Of a stretch of 64,000 nucleotides of DNA, positions 12,264 to 24,909 are shown in pieces (within the stretch, counting starts at the first letter, position 1; each line of letters starts with the position of its first letter). The DNA is from Nicotiana tabacum (taxonomy: Eukaryota; Streptophyta; Magnoliopsida; Solanales; Solanaceae): the NCBI RefSeq assembly GCF_000715075.1, contig NC_134101.1, positions 138,584,237 to 138,648,236 of the forward strand, in the 5' to 3' direction. The translations under genes were made by a program, and so were the position numbers. Under the pieces are notes generated by a model that ran no database searches, was not told the origin of the DNA, and saw only the letters and a list, made by a program, of their open reading frames with translations.

Positions 12264-13423
12264 AAGAGAAAATTTAGGAAGAAGGGTGGAAAAAAAGAGA
12301 GGAAAAACTAGATAGAGAGAAGATAAAAAGAGGGGGCGGAGTGAGAAGTATACACCCGATATACATTCTGGATACACTGAATATACAGGGACAGAATTCA
12401 TTTTGGAGAGTTTTGAAGTTGAAAAGAATAGTTACTGTTTCATTGCCTCGCTTAAGATCTGAAATAGTCAGAACCTTCCTGCCTTTTTACTTCTTCTCTA
12501 TACTTGGAGTCGTTTATAGTCTCCTGGGTTTACTACTATTCCTACTGTTACTGGTCTATTCCTGTGTTGCTGGACTGTCGTTGTTGTGCTACATTGTTAC
12601 TACTGTTGCTGCTTCTCAGCTTCATCTTCTCTTGTTTTCCAATACCAGGTACATGTCTTTTAAATTTTAAGTTGGAAAGAGATTCAACATGACTCATCAA
12701 TGAAGTTTGAATTGAAATTCTGTTTTCTATTTGTCCAAGTTCATCAATTTAAATTTCATTTTTGTTTTATGTTAGTTAATTAGTAGTGAATTCAATTTGA
12801 TAGCTATGAGCTAATTGTCTTACTTTAAAATTTCGTATAAAGATTTGTAATAATATTAGCTCATTATCTCATTAGTTTAATCATATTAAATTGTCAAAGT
12901 AGGGAATATGGCATGAATGTTGGTCATTATTTAATTTTGTTGTTAGTTAAGCAAGAAGTGATGTAGAAGTGCCAAGAAAATTACAGTAGTGATATTTATT
13001 GTTAAATAAGGTTAAGATGGTGTTGTTGGTATATTTTTATAAGATAATAGATGTGTGTATAAACGTTGGCGAAAGGTGATATGATGTAGCTTGTTACAAT
13101 GTTAAAATGTTATGAATGTTTACGATATACAGTTAAGTTGCATGTAAGGTAATTTTATTGAATTAACTTGTATAATAATTCCTTTCTTATAAACTCGATA
13201 CCTATATACCTTCATAAGACAAATTGATCAAATAATTAGGCTTATTAGATTAAAAGCGATTATATGAGAATGAAACGAGATGTATAAGTACCAATTGCAA
13301 CACTTGATATCAATGGTAATTAGAAATAGAATTTGCATTAAGTAAATCATGAAAAAAAAATTTGGAAAATATTTCCTTCCTTTATGAATCATTCATTTTC
13401 AGTTTTATATGCAATTTATTCTT

Positions 13424-13538
<115 letters not shown>

Positions 13539-14447
13539 ATATTTGTTTTTTTTTTAAATAATATTAATCATATTTGTATTCTGTCCTTTGAAATTGAATA
13601 GTTGAAATGAATATAACTTATATTCGGAAAATATAATCAACGGTCAACATTTAATAAATTGTAAATTCTTTTCAAAGAATTTAAGGGCACCTTAAATGGG
13701 AATTTATCATGATTTTCACATAAAAATGTATAGATATAATAAACAATTTGTGGAAAATCCCTAATATCATTACGAATATTTTGCACAATTAGGGATACGT
13801 TCGCGTACCCTGATTATATTTTTAAAAGCAAAAATTCGGATTATGCGTACGCGCAATTTCGAACGAATATTTAATAAAAGGATTTTTCCAAAAGGCGTTA
13901 AATCAATTTCATAAAAACCCGAGATGTACGGTTCATTATTCAAGAAAAACAAATATTCTTGATCCAACACAATTTCGAAAAATGATTGCTTAATAAATAT
14001 ATTATAAAAAGTTATTGTGTACACGTACGCGTGACACAAGTCCGCAATTTTTTTAACATGAATATACGTACGCGTAATTCGATTCAAAGAAGGGTCATCA
14101 ATAAGCGGTAGTAAAAACATGTAACATCAATGTATTTAATAAAATCAAGGTAATTAAGCCAATAATAAAAACAGTTAAGCGACCGTGCTAGAACCACGGA
14201 ATCCGGAAATGCTTAACACCTTCTTCCGGATTAACAGAATTCCTTACTCAGGATTTCTGGTTCGCAGAATAATAAACAGAGTCATATTCTCCTCGATTCA
14301 GGGATTATAATTGGTGACTTGGGACGCCTTAAAATTCCCAGGTGGCGACTCTAAAACAAATAAACAAATCCCGTTTCGACTGTCCTTCAATTGGAGAAAA
14401 CTCCCCACGCGCCCTGCGGGCGCGGCGAAAAGGAGGTGCGACAGCTC

Positions 14448-14467
14448 TGGCGACTCTGCTGGGGAGC
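14448..14467 (+). promoter_or_regulatory. Primer binding site of element B
   Basis: TGGCGACTCTGCTGGGGAGC begins 4 nt after the LTR. The leading TGG pairs with the tRNA CCA end. Ogre elements are known to use tRNA-Arg; I did not verify the match to a specific tRNA. Confidence 0.75.
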
Positions 14468-15048
14468 GAACCCAGAACCATTGGTTCAGGGTTTAAAGAA
14501 TTCGAGCTTAAAATATCTGTTTTTATTGGCTTTACTTACTATATAATTTTCAACTGTTTATATGCTATTATGCTAAATGTTTTTTTTTACCGCTTTAATA
14601 TTATTTGAATTGTGAATATATACAACTGCTACGAAACCCCCTTCTTTCTGAGTCTTCTGAATTTATGGTGTACACGTGCGCGTGACCCACCTTTCTGTTA
14701 AAGTCATACCAAATAAGACGGAGTTGGGACAAGTAACTAGGCCGGGCAGACTTTCGTGCTCCCGGTACGTTACCCCCACTTCGGCTCAAACTGTCCGTTT
14801 GGGTAAGCCAGGTTTAGAACAATCAACCTAAGGTTTTACACTTAGAATAACTCAGCCATGTACCGGATCCCTAGTAGGAACGAATATTTGCATCATATGC
14901 ATTTGCCCTTGGAGACTCAACACAGGGGTTGGGTCTGTCTAGGACAGGTGAACCCAAAATTAAAAGACCATCATGATGCATCCTACTTGCTACTTGTGCA
15001 TTCATTTGCCTCGAACATGCTTGTTGACCAGCTTAAAATAAAATCATG

Positions 15049-15207
15049 GTAAGAAGCAAGGAATAAAATGGGTTGTTTTAAAATTTTCGGAAAAAAAATA
15101 GTTTTAAATTTTGAAATAAAAATATTTAATAAAAAAAAAAATTCGAAAATAATTTTTAGTATAAATTTTCCAAAATAAATTTTGACTTTATTAAAATTAA
15201 ATTTCAG
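15049..15207 (+). other. Candidate leader intron of element B
   Basis: A strong donor (ATG|GTAAGA at 15049) and an acceptor (AAATTTCAG ending 15207) bound 159 nt of extremely A/U-rich sequence, just 7 nt before the ORF1 start at 15215. Composition, length and borders fit a plant intron. Splicing would place an in-frame stop at the junction, so it would act on the leader and not on the protein. This is inference from motifs only. Confidence 0.45.
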
Positions 15208-15214
15208 ATACAAA

Positions 15215-17287
15215 ATGAGCACCACACAAAGCCCCTCATCCACAAGTACGGATGAATTTCTATGTCAGCTTCAAATGTGGTGGTATGATTTGGGCGAAGA
15301 CGGTCAAAAATGGGTCGTCAAGCATTTGGGAAATCTCACGGACATTATGAAAGTTGAGCCTCGGGATGATTTGATTACGGCATTAGTAACTTTCTGGGAC
15401 CCTGTTCACAATGTTTTTCGTTTCTCTGACTTCGAGCTTACTCCTACATTAGAGGAGGTAGCTGGCTATGTTGGTTTTGACGGAAGTTGAAGAAATCAAA
15501 GCTTGATATTCACAAAGGCTCCTTCAATACATCGATTCTTCGGTCTTCTGAACATCAGCAGTCAAATCAGGAAAAGCAATGTCATCAATGGATGTTGTTC
15601 CTTCAACTTTTTGTATTCCAGATTTGGAAAGTCAGATGGGTTCGAAATTCATGAGAAAGGCCTTACTAATAAGCAAAACAAAGACACTTGGCAGATGCAC
15701 CGACGATTTGCTTTCATGGTGGCTTTTCTAGGAGTCATGGTCTTCCCAAATAAAGAGCGAACAATTGATATTCGCACCGCAAAAATTGTGCAAATCCTCA
15801 CCACTAAAGAAAATCACACCCTTGTCCCCATCATTCTGTCAGATATTTATCGGGCTTTGACTTTATGCAAATCAGGAGCGAAGGTTTTCGAAGGATGCAA
15901 AATTTTGTTGCAAATGTGGGTGATTGAACATCTCCAACAACAACCCAAGATCATACAGTATGGGTCGAACAAAGCTAATTGCATCGAGAGCTATGAGGAA
16001 AGAACAAAAAATTACCAAGCTCCAGAAGGGATAGAAGCATGGGTATCTCATCTAAAGGCTTTAACGGCAAATCAAATTGAATGGACTCTGGGATGGCTCC
16101 CGATGAGAGAAGTAATACATATGTCAACCTCAAATAATTATCTACTACTATTGGGATTGAGAAGCATTCAGCCATATGCACCACTAAGAGTCCTAAGGCA
16201 ACTAGGGAGATATCAAATAGTTCCTGATGAGGAAGATTTGAGTATGCAAGTAATCGAATTACACCCAGAAGCCACTATTCCCGAAGCTCTACTTCAGCAG
16301 ATGTGGATTGGGTGCCGATACTTGAAAAGTGATACTCAAGTCCTAGACGCTACCAAGGGTGAGATAAATCCTGGATATGCAAGGTGGTTCGAAAAACGGT
16401 CTCGCATGGATGATGTACCGGAACCTGAGCTAAAAAGGCCAACAAAAAGACCCCATGTTCAAAATTTCAATGATAAAATCCAAGAGCGGTTAATCTGGGG
16501 AGAAAAAGAAAAAGGGTACAAAGCCACTATCCATGCCCTAAAAGAAAATCTAAGAAGCCTCAGTTTGGAGAAAGATTTGCAAGAACAAGAAGCCAAAGGC
16601 GAGAAAAAGAGTCTAGCTTGTGAGAATGAAAATCTTCATGCTCGATTCCAAAAAATGAAAAGAGTCTCTGAAACGCCAAAGAGAAGCTGGAAAGATCAAA
16701 AAACCATCGCCAATCTCTTCGAAAAAATGCAAGATTATGATTCCATTCTTGCAGAAAACGAAAGGGCATTGAGCAAAGCAAAAGAAAGGATCCAACAATT
16801 AAATGAAGAAGCCAGATCTAACAAGGAACGCCAGGATAGGCAATCCGAAAAAGACAAGGCTCAATTCAAGAAGGAAAAAGATTATTGGATGCAATCAGAA
16901 GACCAGCTTCGTGCACAACTAGAAGAGGCAAGAAGATGCAACAGAGAATACCAACAAGCAGACCTCGACAGGGAAAGATCATAAGCAATATTAGAGCAGG
17001 CCAGACTCCGAGCTCTATTAGAATCAGCTTTAGATCGTGAAAACCATGTCAGAGACATAGCCACCACTCGTCAGCAGCAATTGCAAGACCAAGACCAACG
17101 TCTCCAAGGTTTCAGGGCACAAGTCCACGACTTGGCAGTCTTCACATCTCAAAGTTATGTAAACTGCCAAGGAATGGATTATGAAAGGTTTACAAAGCAT
17201 GCACCCACTTTTGCTCGTCATCTAACAATAGAGTTGGAAAGGATGTATCGTACGCTGGGAGGCCATCCAGGTCAAGCCCCACATTGA
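15215..17287 (+). pseudogene. Element B ORF1: plant-mobile-domain-like protein with coiled coil
   Basis: One frame of 690 codons is interrupted by two in-frame stops, TGA at 15488-15490 and TAA at 16982-16984; the protein-like sequence continues in the same frame after each. The N-terminal third has the run DLITALVTFWDP...FELTPTLEEVAGYVGF and, further on, WQMHRRFAFMVAFLG. I recognise this style from the plant mobile domain, which is also found in Ogre ORF1. From about residue 390 to 640 the sequence is rich in E, K, Q and R with heptad character (a long coiled coil). Its role in the element is unknown. ATG 15215 was chosen as the first Met of the conserved frame. Confidence 0.8.
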
Positions 17288-17787
17288 GCAGATAATCCAA
17301 TATTAGAGAACAAAAGTGGAAAGTGGGGCATTTTGTGAGATGTTATGAATTGTATCTTTTATTCTGATTTAAGTGTGTGTGTTTCAAGCTATTTTCTTAA
17401 AGTTTTCGAATGTAATTCCATCTTTGTGTAATAAATAAACATGATTGACTTTGGTCCGAACTACGCAAGGTCTGATTCATGTTTGACATAATACATAGGC
17501 AATCTCTAAGATTCGACCACCACGATAAAGATATATGTAGTAAATAAAAGTGAATAACAATAAAAAAAATTTAAAAGCTGGGACGATACAAGCAACCGAG
17601 CGAATGCATAATAGAAAGGGATTATTTGTCTAGGAGCATTGCATCTCAACGTGTGATTATATATGTGTTAAACTCTCAAAACTAACAAGTTTGTCCATTT
17701 TCAGAATTCAACCAGTTAGTTTCTCTAAAGAGTATACTGGCATATTATCACTATCACACAAGATCAAAAGGACCAATACCCGAAAGT
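17288..17787 (+). other. Spacer between ORF1 and gag of element B
   Basis: About 500 bp of A/T-rich sequence without an open frame. No clear signal is seen apart from pyrimidine stretches. Confidence 0.6.
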
Positions 17788-20700
17788 ATGTCTATCCCAG
17801 ATGTTGACACAAGTATGGAGATAGAAGAGATGGATGTCGGGAAAATGAAAGAAGAAATGCTTAAGCTCAAGCAGCAAATGGCAGAAATGTATCAAGCTTG
17901 GTCTACAGGACAGTTGCCCCCATCTTACCCAAATAACCCTGCTCCATCAATAATCCAAACTCAAGATAATATCACCACTGAATTATCCCCAAGTTTCCCC
18001 ATTTATCAGCACTACCGAGGCACCACCTCTCAGACACCACAGTCTCCACCTCCAAAACCAGTTCCGTACCTTCCTCCACCTATGACTCCTGTTTTTGTAG
18101 CACCTCCCCCTGCTACATTTCACAAATCTCCTAGTGAGCCTACATTTCAGGCCCAAGACAACCAATATTACCCCCGGAGCCCACCTTCAAAGCCTCCGAA
18201 ATCAATTCACCTGCTCCTCAGTTTGATCTCCCAACCGAAATTAACAAGCCAGCCAAAAATGTTGAACAAGAAGAGATGTTCAGGAAGGTCAAAAGTCTAG
18301 AACAGTCGTTCCGAGACATGCGAGGATTAGGTGGGCAAGTCAGTGTAGCCTACAAAGATTTATGCTTATTCCCTAATGTACAATTGCCATTTGGCTTCAA
18401 GATGCCCAAATTTGACCTATACAGCGGGCACGGCGACCCAGTAGCCCACCTAAGGGGTTTCTGTAGCAAGATGCGAGGAGCTGGGGGAAAGGATGAATTA
18501 TTGATGGCTTACTTCAGTCAAAGTCTAAGCGGATCAGCTTTGGAGTGGTATACACGCCAAGACCATGGAAGATGGTATACCTGGGATGACCTGGCACAAG
18601 CATTTGCATACCATTTCCAATACAATCTGGAAATCATCCCAGATCGATTATCTTTGACCAAATTTGAGAAGAAACACAATGAAAGTTTCAGAGAGTATGG
18701 TTTTCGGTGGAGAGAACAGGCAGCAAGAGTGGATCCTCCTATGAAGGAGAGCGAAATGGTAGACTATTTCCTCCAAGCCTTAGAACCAACTTACTACGCC
18801 CACTTGGTTTCAGCGGTTGGAAAATCATTCAACGAGGTAGTGAAAATGGGAGGTATGGTGGAAGAAGGCCTCAAGACAAATAAAATCATGAGCTATTCAG
18901 CAATTAAGGCAACTACTCAAGCTATTCAAGGCGGGGTAGGAGGAATCGGAAGAAAGAAGAGGGAGGAGGCAACCGTAGTTGATTCAGGAATTTGGCCGGG
19001 ACCCAGAGGTTCACCGCTTTACTATAATCAACAACGACCTCGCCAATCAGCTTACCACCATGATTCATCCCAACACTACTATCACTCTTCAGAGCCTCAT
19101 TTTGCCATTAACCATGCTCAAGCATACAATCAGCCACCTGTTCACACCAATTGGCGTGCTCCTGTCACACCAAATACTTACCCACGAGCCTATCCCGGAC
19201 CAGGTTTCAGGCCTAGGCCAGCATTCAGGGGAGAAAGGGAACAGAATAAGAAAACTTACACTCCATTGGGAGAGTCTTACACTAGTCTGTTCCACAGGCT
19301 GAGACAGCTAGACATGCTGAGACCAATACAATCCAAACTACCCAATCCTCCTCCAAAGAATCTGGATTACACCATTAGCTGTGAATATTGCTCCGGTGCA
19401 CCAGGCCATGATACGGAGAAATGTTGGCATTTGAAAAATGCAATACAAGAGCTGATTGATACTAATAAAATCGAGGTTCAAAACCCCGAAGCTCCAAATA
19501 TCAATAGAAATCCAATGCCAGCCCATCAAGAGGCTAACATGATAGAAATCATACAAGCTAATGGGGAGACAAAGAAGCCGTCACAAACTGTCATGATGAT
19601 CAAGTCTCATGAAACCAAGCCAGATAAGCAGTTAATGGAGGAGAAGTCGGTGTCTAAGCAGAACAAAAATGGTGATGAACCGTCTATGATAGTCGATGAG
19701 GGATCATCGAGCAAAGTTTCCGCAAAACAAGAAAGGCCAAAAGTGATAGTACCAGGGGTTGCTAACAAACCCGTTGTATTCGTGGAAGGAGCACGTACAG
19801 ATCGGGTTATTATTGCACCTGTAATCCAGCTGCCGATCATCAACAACAAAACCATCCCATGGAACTATGAACGGATGACCGTAATGTACAAGGGCAAAGA
19901 AATCAAGGAAGAAGTGTGTGAGGTGCAAGGCTTGACTCGTTCGGGAAGATGTTTTACTCCCGAAGAGCTGAGAAAAACTAAAAACAATCCAATGCCAACA
20001 AAGAGAGCTGTGACGGAAGAAGAGGCGGAGGAGTTTTTAAGAAAAATGAAACTCCATGATTATTCTGTGGTGGATCAATTAAAGAAGACCCCCGCTCAAA
20101 TTTCATTATTGTCCTTACTGATCCATTCAGAGGAACACCGTCTGGCGTTGATGAAAATCCTGAATGAAGCTCATGTTCCTAAAAAGATCTCTGTAAATCA
20201 TTTGGGAAAAATAGCCAACAGAATCTTTGAGACAAACAGAATTACATTTGCCGATGATGAATTGCCTGCGGAAGGTACCGAGCATAATAGAGCTCTTTAC
20301 CTCACCGTAAAATGTGAAAACTCCGTAGTAACCCGGGTATTGGTTGACAATGGGTCCAGTGCAAACATATGCCCTCTCTCCACTTTAAACAAATTAAAAA
20401 TTAAAGAGGAGAGGATTCAAAAGAACAGTATCTGCATACGAGGATTTGACGGTGGAAGTAGAGATTCATTTGGCGACATAGTGTTGGAACTAACTATAGG
20501 GCCAGTTGAATTCACAATGGAATTCCAAGTTTTGGACATGACTGTTTCTTACAACTTGTTGTTGGGTCGACCATGGATCCATGCTGCTAAAGCAGTCCCG
20601 TCAACATTACATCAGGTTGTCAAGTTTGAATGGGACCATCAAGAAATAGTCGTGCATGGAGAAGAAAATTTAAATGCTCACAACAGCACCATTGTACCAG

Positions 20701-21253
20701 TCGAGGGAGCAGAAATTGACCAAGGACCATGGGTATACCAAGTATCAGACACAGTGTTGGTAGAGAAAATTCCAGAAGGAAAATACCTTGCGAATCCAAA
20801 GGTGTCCTCTACATCAGTCATGGTAGCTTATGAAATGCTGAAGAATGGCTTTATACCCGGCAAAGGTCTGGGCTTATCTTTGCAAGGAATTGTACAACCA
20901 GTATCTCTCCCCGAGAACTGGGGAACATTCGGTTTAGGGTTCACACCTACCACCAATGACGTGATAAAGGCCAGGAAGTTGAAACACCAAGCATGGGTTC
21001 TTCCAAAACCAGTACCACAGCTGTCGAAGTCTTTTGTCAATACCGGCGCTAAAAATCGCCCGGTAACAACAATTCCTAAATCCCGGATCAATCCTGAGGA
21101 GGAATTAATTGAAAGGTTCGAGAAATTGTTTGGTGATGTGAATATGTTGGAAAGCAGAGGAGAGTGTAGCAATGCAGAAGTTCAATTCGTTGGACCGAAA
21201 ACAAAGCTCAATAATTGGGAAGCCACTCCTATCCCAATTCGAAAGGAGTCTTG
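17788..21253 (+). pseudogene. Element B gag-protease, first exon of the polyprotein
   Basis: It starts at ATG 17788 and shifts frame at the C run 18171-18175 (one C appears lost), then stays open to 21253. The Gag domain spans about 18380-18900 (motifs LSGSALEWYTRQ, WDDLAQAFAYHF). A zinc knuckle of form CX2CX5HX4C starts at 19380. The aspartic protease site reads VDNGSS, with Asp at 20346-20348, followed by LLLGRPWIH. After it comes a glycine-rich G-patch-like stretch (GFIPGKGLGL, about 20850-20880). Gag would form the particle and the protease would cleave the polyprotein. The frame ends at TAG 21255-21257, but a GT donor at 21254 joins it to pol. Confidence 0.9.
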
Positions 21254-21431
21254 GTAGTTTATTTTGATTTTCTTTCAGTTTGTTTGGGTTATTTCAAGGT
21301 TGTAATCCCAAAGTTTATCTTACAGTCGGTTTGAAGTGTGCAAAACCTTGTTATCTTTCATTATCCAATAAAAAGCATTTTTCTTTTTATTATCATTCCT
21401 AATAGCTTTCTTTTTCTTCTTTTTTGTACAG
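21254..21431 (+). other. Intron between protease and RT in element B
   Basis: The 178 nt begin G|GTAGTT and end in a long pyrimidine run plus GTACAG at 21431. The exon before leaves two bases of a codon and the exon after supplies one, so splicing removes the gag-protease stop and fuses protease to RT without a frame change. A protease-RT intron is a known Ogre feature. Unspliced RNA would yield gag-protease alone, and spliced RNA the full polyprotein. Confidence 0.88.
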
Positions 21432-24400
21432 TTCTTTTTATGCTGGCTCTAGTGATATGGCATGCATGAGGAATCTTCAGCCCAGTCTTAAAAATCAATC
21501 TGATTCCGAAATATTAATTCAAGAAACATATTGTGATTATGAATCAGAATATGATGAAGATGAGGTTTTTGAAGAGATTAGTAAAGAGTTAATTCACTTT
21601 GAGGAAAAAATCAAACCTAACTTGAATGATACCGAGGATGTCAATATAGGGGACACGAGTAATGTCCGAGAAACTAAAATAAGTGTCCACCTCGAGCAAA
21701 AAATCCGAGAGGATTTAATTAAAGCACTCATAGAATTCAAAGATGTTTTTGCATGGTCATATGACGATATGCCGGGCTTGAGCACTGATTTAGTGGTCCA
21801 CAAATTGCCCACCGATCCAATGGTGCCTCCTGTCAAGCAGAGGCTGAGAAAATTCAAGCCTGATATGAGTGTGAGAATTAAAGAAGAAATCACCAAACAA
21901 TTGGAAGCAAAGGTCATTCGAGTCACTCGATATCCTGTTTGGTTAGCTAATATCGTTCCTGTGCCAAAGAAAGACGGCAAAATTAGAGTATGCGTCGACT
22001 ATCGCAATCTCAACAAAGCAAGTCCAAAGGATAATTTCCCATTACCCAATATCCATATCTTGATCGACAATTGTGCCAAGCATGATATAGGATCTTTCGT
22101 GGACTGTTATGCCGGATATCATCAAATTCTAATGGATGAAGATGATGCAGAAAAGACGGCATTCATCACACCATGGGGAACTTATTGCTACAGGGTAATG
22201 CCATTCGGTTTGAAGAACGCCGGAGCAACCTATATGAGAGCAATGACCACAGTGTTTCATGATATGATACACAAGGAAATTGAGGTATACGTGGATGATG
22301 TAATCATAAAGTCAAAGCATCAGACCAACCACGTTGGGGATTTGAGGAAGTTCTTCTTAAGACTTCGCAAGTACAACCTCAAGCTTAACCCTGCCAAGTG
22401 CGCATTCGGAGTTCCATCTGGAAAATTGCTGGGATTCATAGTCAGTCGACGAGGCATCGAGCTAGACCCATCAAAGATCAAAGCCATCCAAGAACTGCCA
22501 CCCCCAAGAAACAAAACTGAAGTAATGAGTTTGTTGGGAAGGTTAAATTATATCAGTAGGTTTATTGCTCAGCTCACAACAACCTGCGAGCCAATTTTCA
22601 AATTGTTAAAAAAGGATGCTGCAGTCAAATGGACCGATGAGTGTCAGGAAGCGTTCGATAAAATAAAAGGGTACTTATCAAACCCACCCGTGTTGGTCCC
22701 GCCAGAGCCAGGAAGACCTTTGATTCTTTACTTGACGGTTTTGGAAAATTCATTTGGTTGTGTATTGGGGCAGCATGACCTCACTGGCAGAAAAGAACAG
22801 GCCATCTACTACCTTAGCAAGAAGTTCACAGCTTATGAGGTTAAGTATACTCATCTGGAAAAGACATGTTGCGCCCTAACATGGGTAGCTCAAAAATTGA
22901 AACACTATTTGTCATCCTACACTACTTACCTCATTTCTCGTTTGGATCCCTTGAAATACATTTTTCAAAAGCCTATGCCAACGGGAAGACTTGCAAAGTG
23001 GCAGATATTGCTCACGGAATTCGACATCATCTATGTGACTAGAACTGCAATGAAGGCTCAAGCACTGGCCGATCATTTAGCCGAAAACCCGGTCGATGAG
23101 GAATATGAGCCGTTGAAGACTTATTTTCCTGATGAAGAAACAATGCATATCGACGAGGTGGAACAAATCGAAAAAACTGGCTGGAAACTTTTCTTTGATG
23201 GAGCCGCCAACATGAAAGGAGTCGGAATAGGAGCTGTAATCATTTCTGAAACAGGGCGTCACTATCCTGTTATGGCTCAATTGCGATTTTATTGCACCAA
23301 TAATATGGCTGAATATGAAGCTTGCATTTTGGGGTTAAGGCTAGCTGCAGACATGGGTATCCGAGAAATCTTAGTCATGGGAGATTCGGATCTTTTGGTA
23401 CATCAAATTCAAGGAGAATGGGAAACCCGAGACTTGAAGCTCATACCATACCGACAATGTCTACATGATCTTTGTCAGCGGTTTCAATCAGTGGAATTCC
23501 GACATATTCCAAGAATCCATAATGAGGTAGCCGATGCATTGGCTACCCTGGCATCAATGTTGCACCATCCGGACAAAGCTTATGTAGATCCGATACATAT
23601 TCAAGTCCACGATCAACACGCTTATTGCAATATGGTTGAAGAAGAATTTGATGGTGAACCATGGTTCCACGACATCAAGGAGTATATCAGAATGGGAATA
23701 TATCCCGCACAAGCCACAAGAGATCAAAAGAGGACCATTAGGCGATTAGCAAATGGATTCTTCTTGAGCGGAGGAGTTTTGTATAAAAGAACACCAGATC
23801 TTGGATTGTTAAGATGCATAGATGCCAAACAAGCTACAACTGTCATGTCTGAAGTACATTCAGGAGTTTGCGGACCCCACATGAGTGGATATGTGTTGGC
23901 AAAGAAAATCCTCCGAGCTGGTTACTATTGGCTTACCATGGAGAGAGATTGTATCAGTTTTGTACGCAAGTGTCATCAATGCCAAATACACGGAGATTTG
24001 ATTCATTCTCCACCATCCGAGTTGCACACAATGTCGGCACCATGGCCTTTCGTTGCTTGGGGCATGGATGTGATTGGTCCAATTGAGCCGGCAGCATCCA
24101 ATGGACACAGATTCATTCTGGTAGCTATTGATTATTTTACCAAATGGGTTGAGGCCAAGACATTCAAATCAGTAACCAAGAAAGCTGTGGTCGATTTTGT
24201 CCACTCAAATATCATATGTCGATTCGGAATCCCTAAGGTGATCATCACAGATAACGGTGCTAATCTCAACAGCAACTTAATGAAAGAAGTATGTCAACAG
24301 TTTAAGATTACACATCGTAACTCTACCCCATATCGGCCCAAGGCTAATGGAGCAGTAGAAGCAGCCAACAAAAACATAAAGAAGATACTTCGGAAAATGG

Positions 24401-24909
24401 TAGAAGGTTCAAAACAATGGCATGAAAAATTACCATTTGCATTATTGGGATACCGCACTACTGTTCGCACTTCAGTAGGAGCAACTCCTTATTTGTTGGT
24501 ATACGGCACTGAAGCAGTAATTCCTGCAGAAATTGAGATTCCTTCCCTTCGGATCATCGCCGAAGCAAAGATTGATGATGATGAATGGGTCAAAACCCGT
24601 CTAGAACAGTTAAATTTGATTGACGAAAAACGATTGACCGCAGTATGCCATGGTCAATTATATCAAAGAAGAATAGAAAGAGCATACAACAAAAAGGTGC
24701 GTCCCCGGAAATTTGAAGTAGGTCAGCATGTGCTGAAACGTATTCTTCCACATCAGGTTGAAGCAAGAGGCAAATTTGCTCCGAATTGGAAAGGACCATT
24801 CATTGTGACCAGAGTATTATCGAATGGTGCACTATGTTTAACAGATATTGAAGGCAAATGCATAGATATGGCGATCAATTCTGACGCGGTAAAGAGATAT
24901 TATGCATAA
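21432..24909 (+). CDS. Element B pol exon: RT, RNase H, second RNase H, integrase
   Basis: This exon is fully open, about 1158 codons, ending TAA at 24907-24909. RT has the catalytic YVDD at 22288-22299 within a complete fold (VPVPKKDGKIRVCVDYRNLN to GFIVSRRGIELDP). RNase H follows at about 22700-23080. A second, archaeal-type RNase H begins with FFDGAAN (Asp at 23197) and includes NNMAEYEACILGL and MGDSDLLVHQ. The integrase has a zinc-binding CHQCQIH and catalytic Asp (24067), Asp (24250) and Glu (24358) with 35 residues between the last two. The C-terminus has a GPF-type motif (WKGPFIV) and no chromodomain. It copies element RNA into DNA and inserts it in the genome. Translation depends on splicing from the upstream exon. 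Confidence 0.95.

Noticed and set aside
12341..12692. Leucine-rich open frames near the B LTR TATA box, also at 29232-29583
   Set aside because: They are short, overlap in two frames and lie in the likely U5/leader. No recognisable protein.
13770..14120. 116-codon antisense open frame present in both B LTRs
   Set aside because: The two copies are the same because the LTRs are recent duplicates; there are no domains and A/T-driven codons. Conservation is not evidence of function here.
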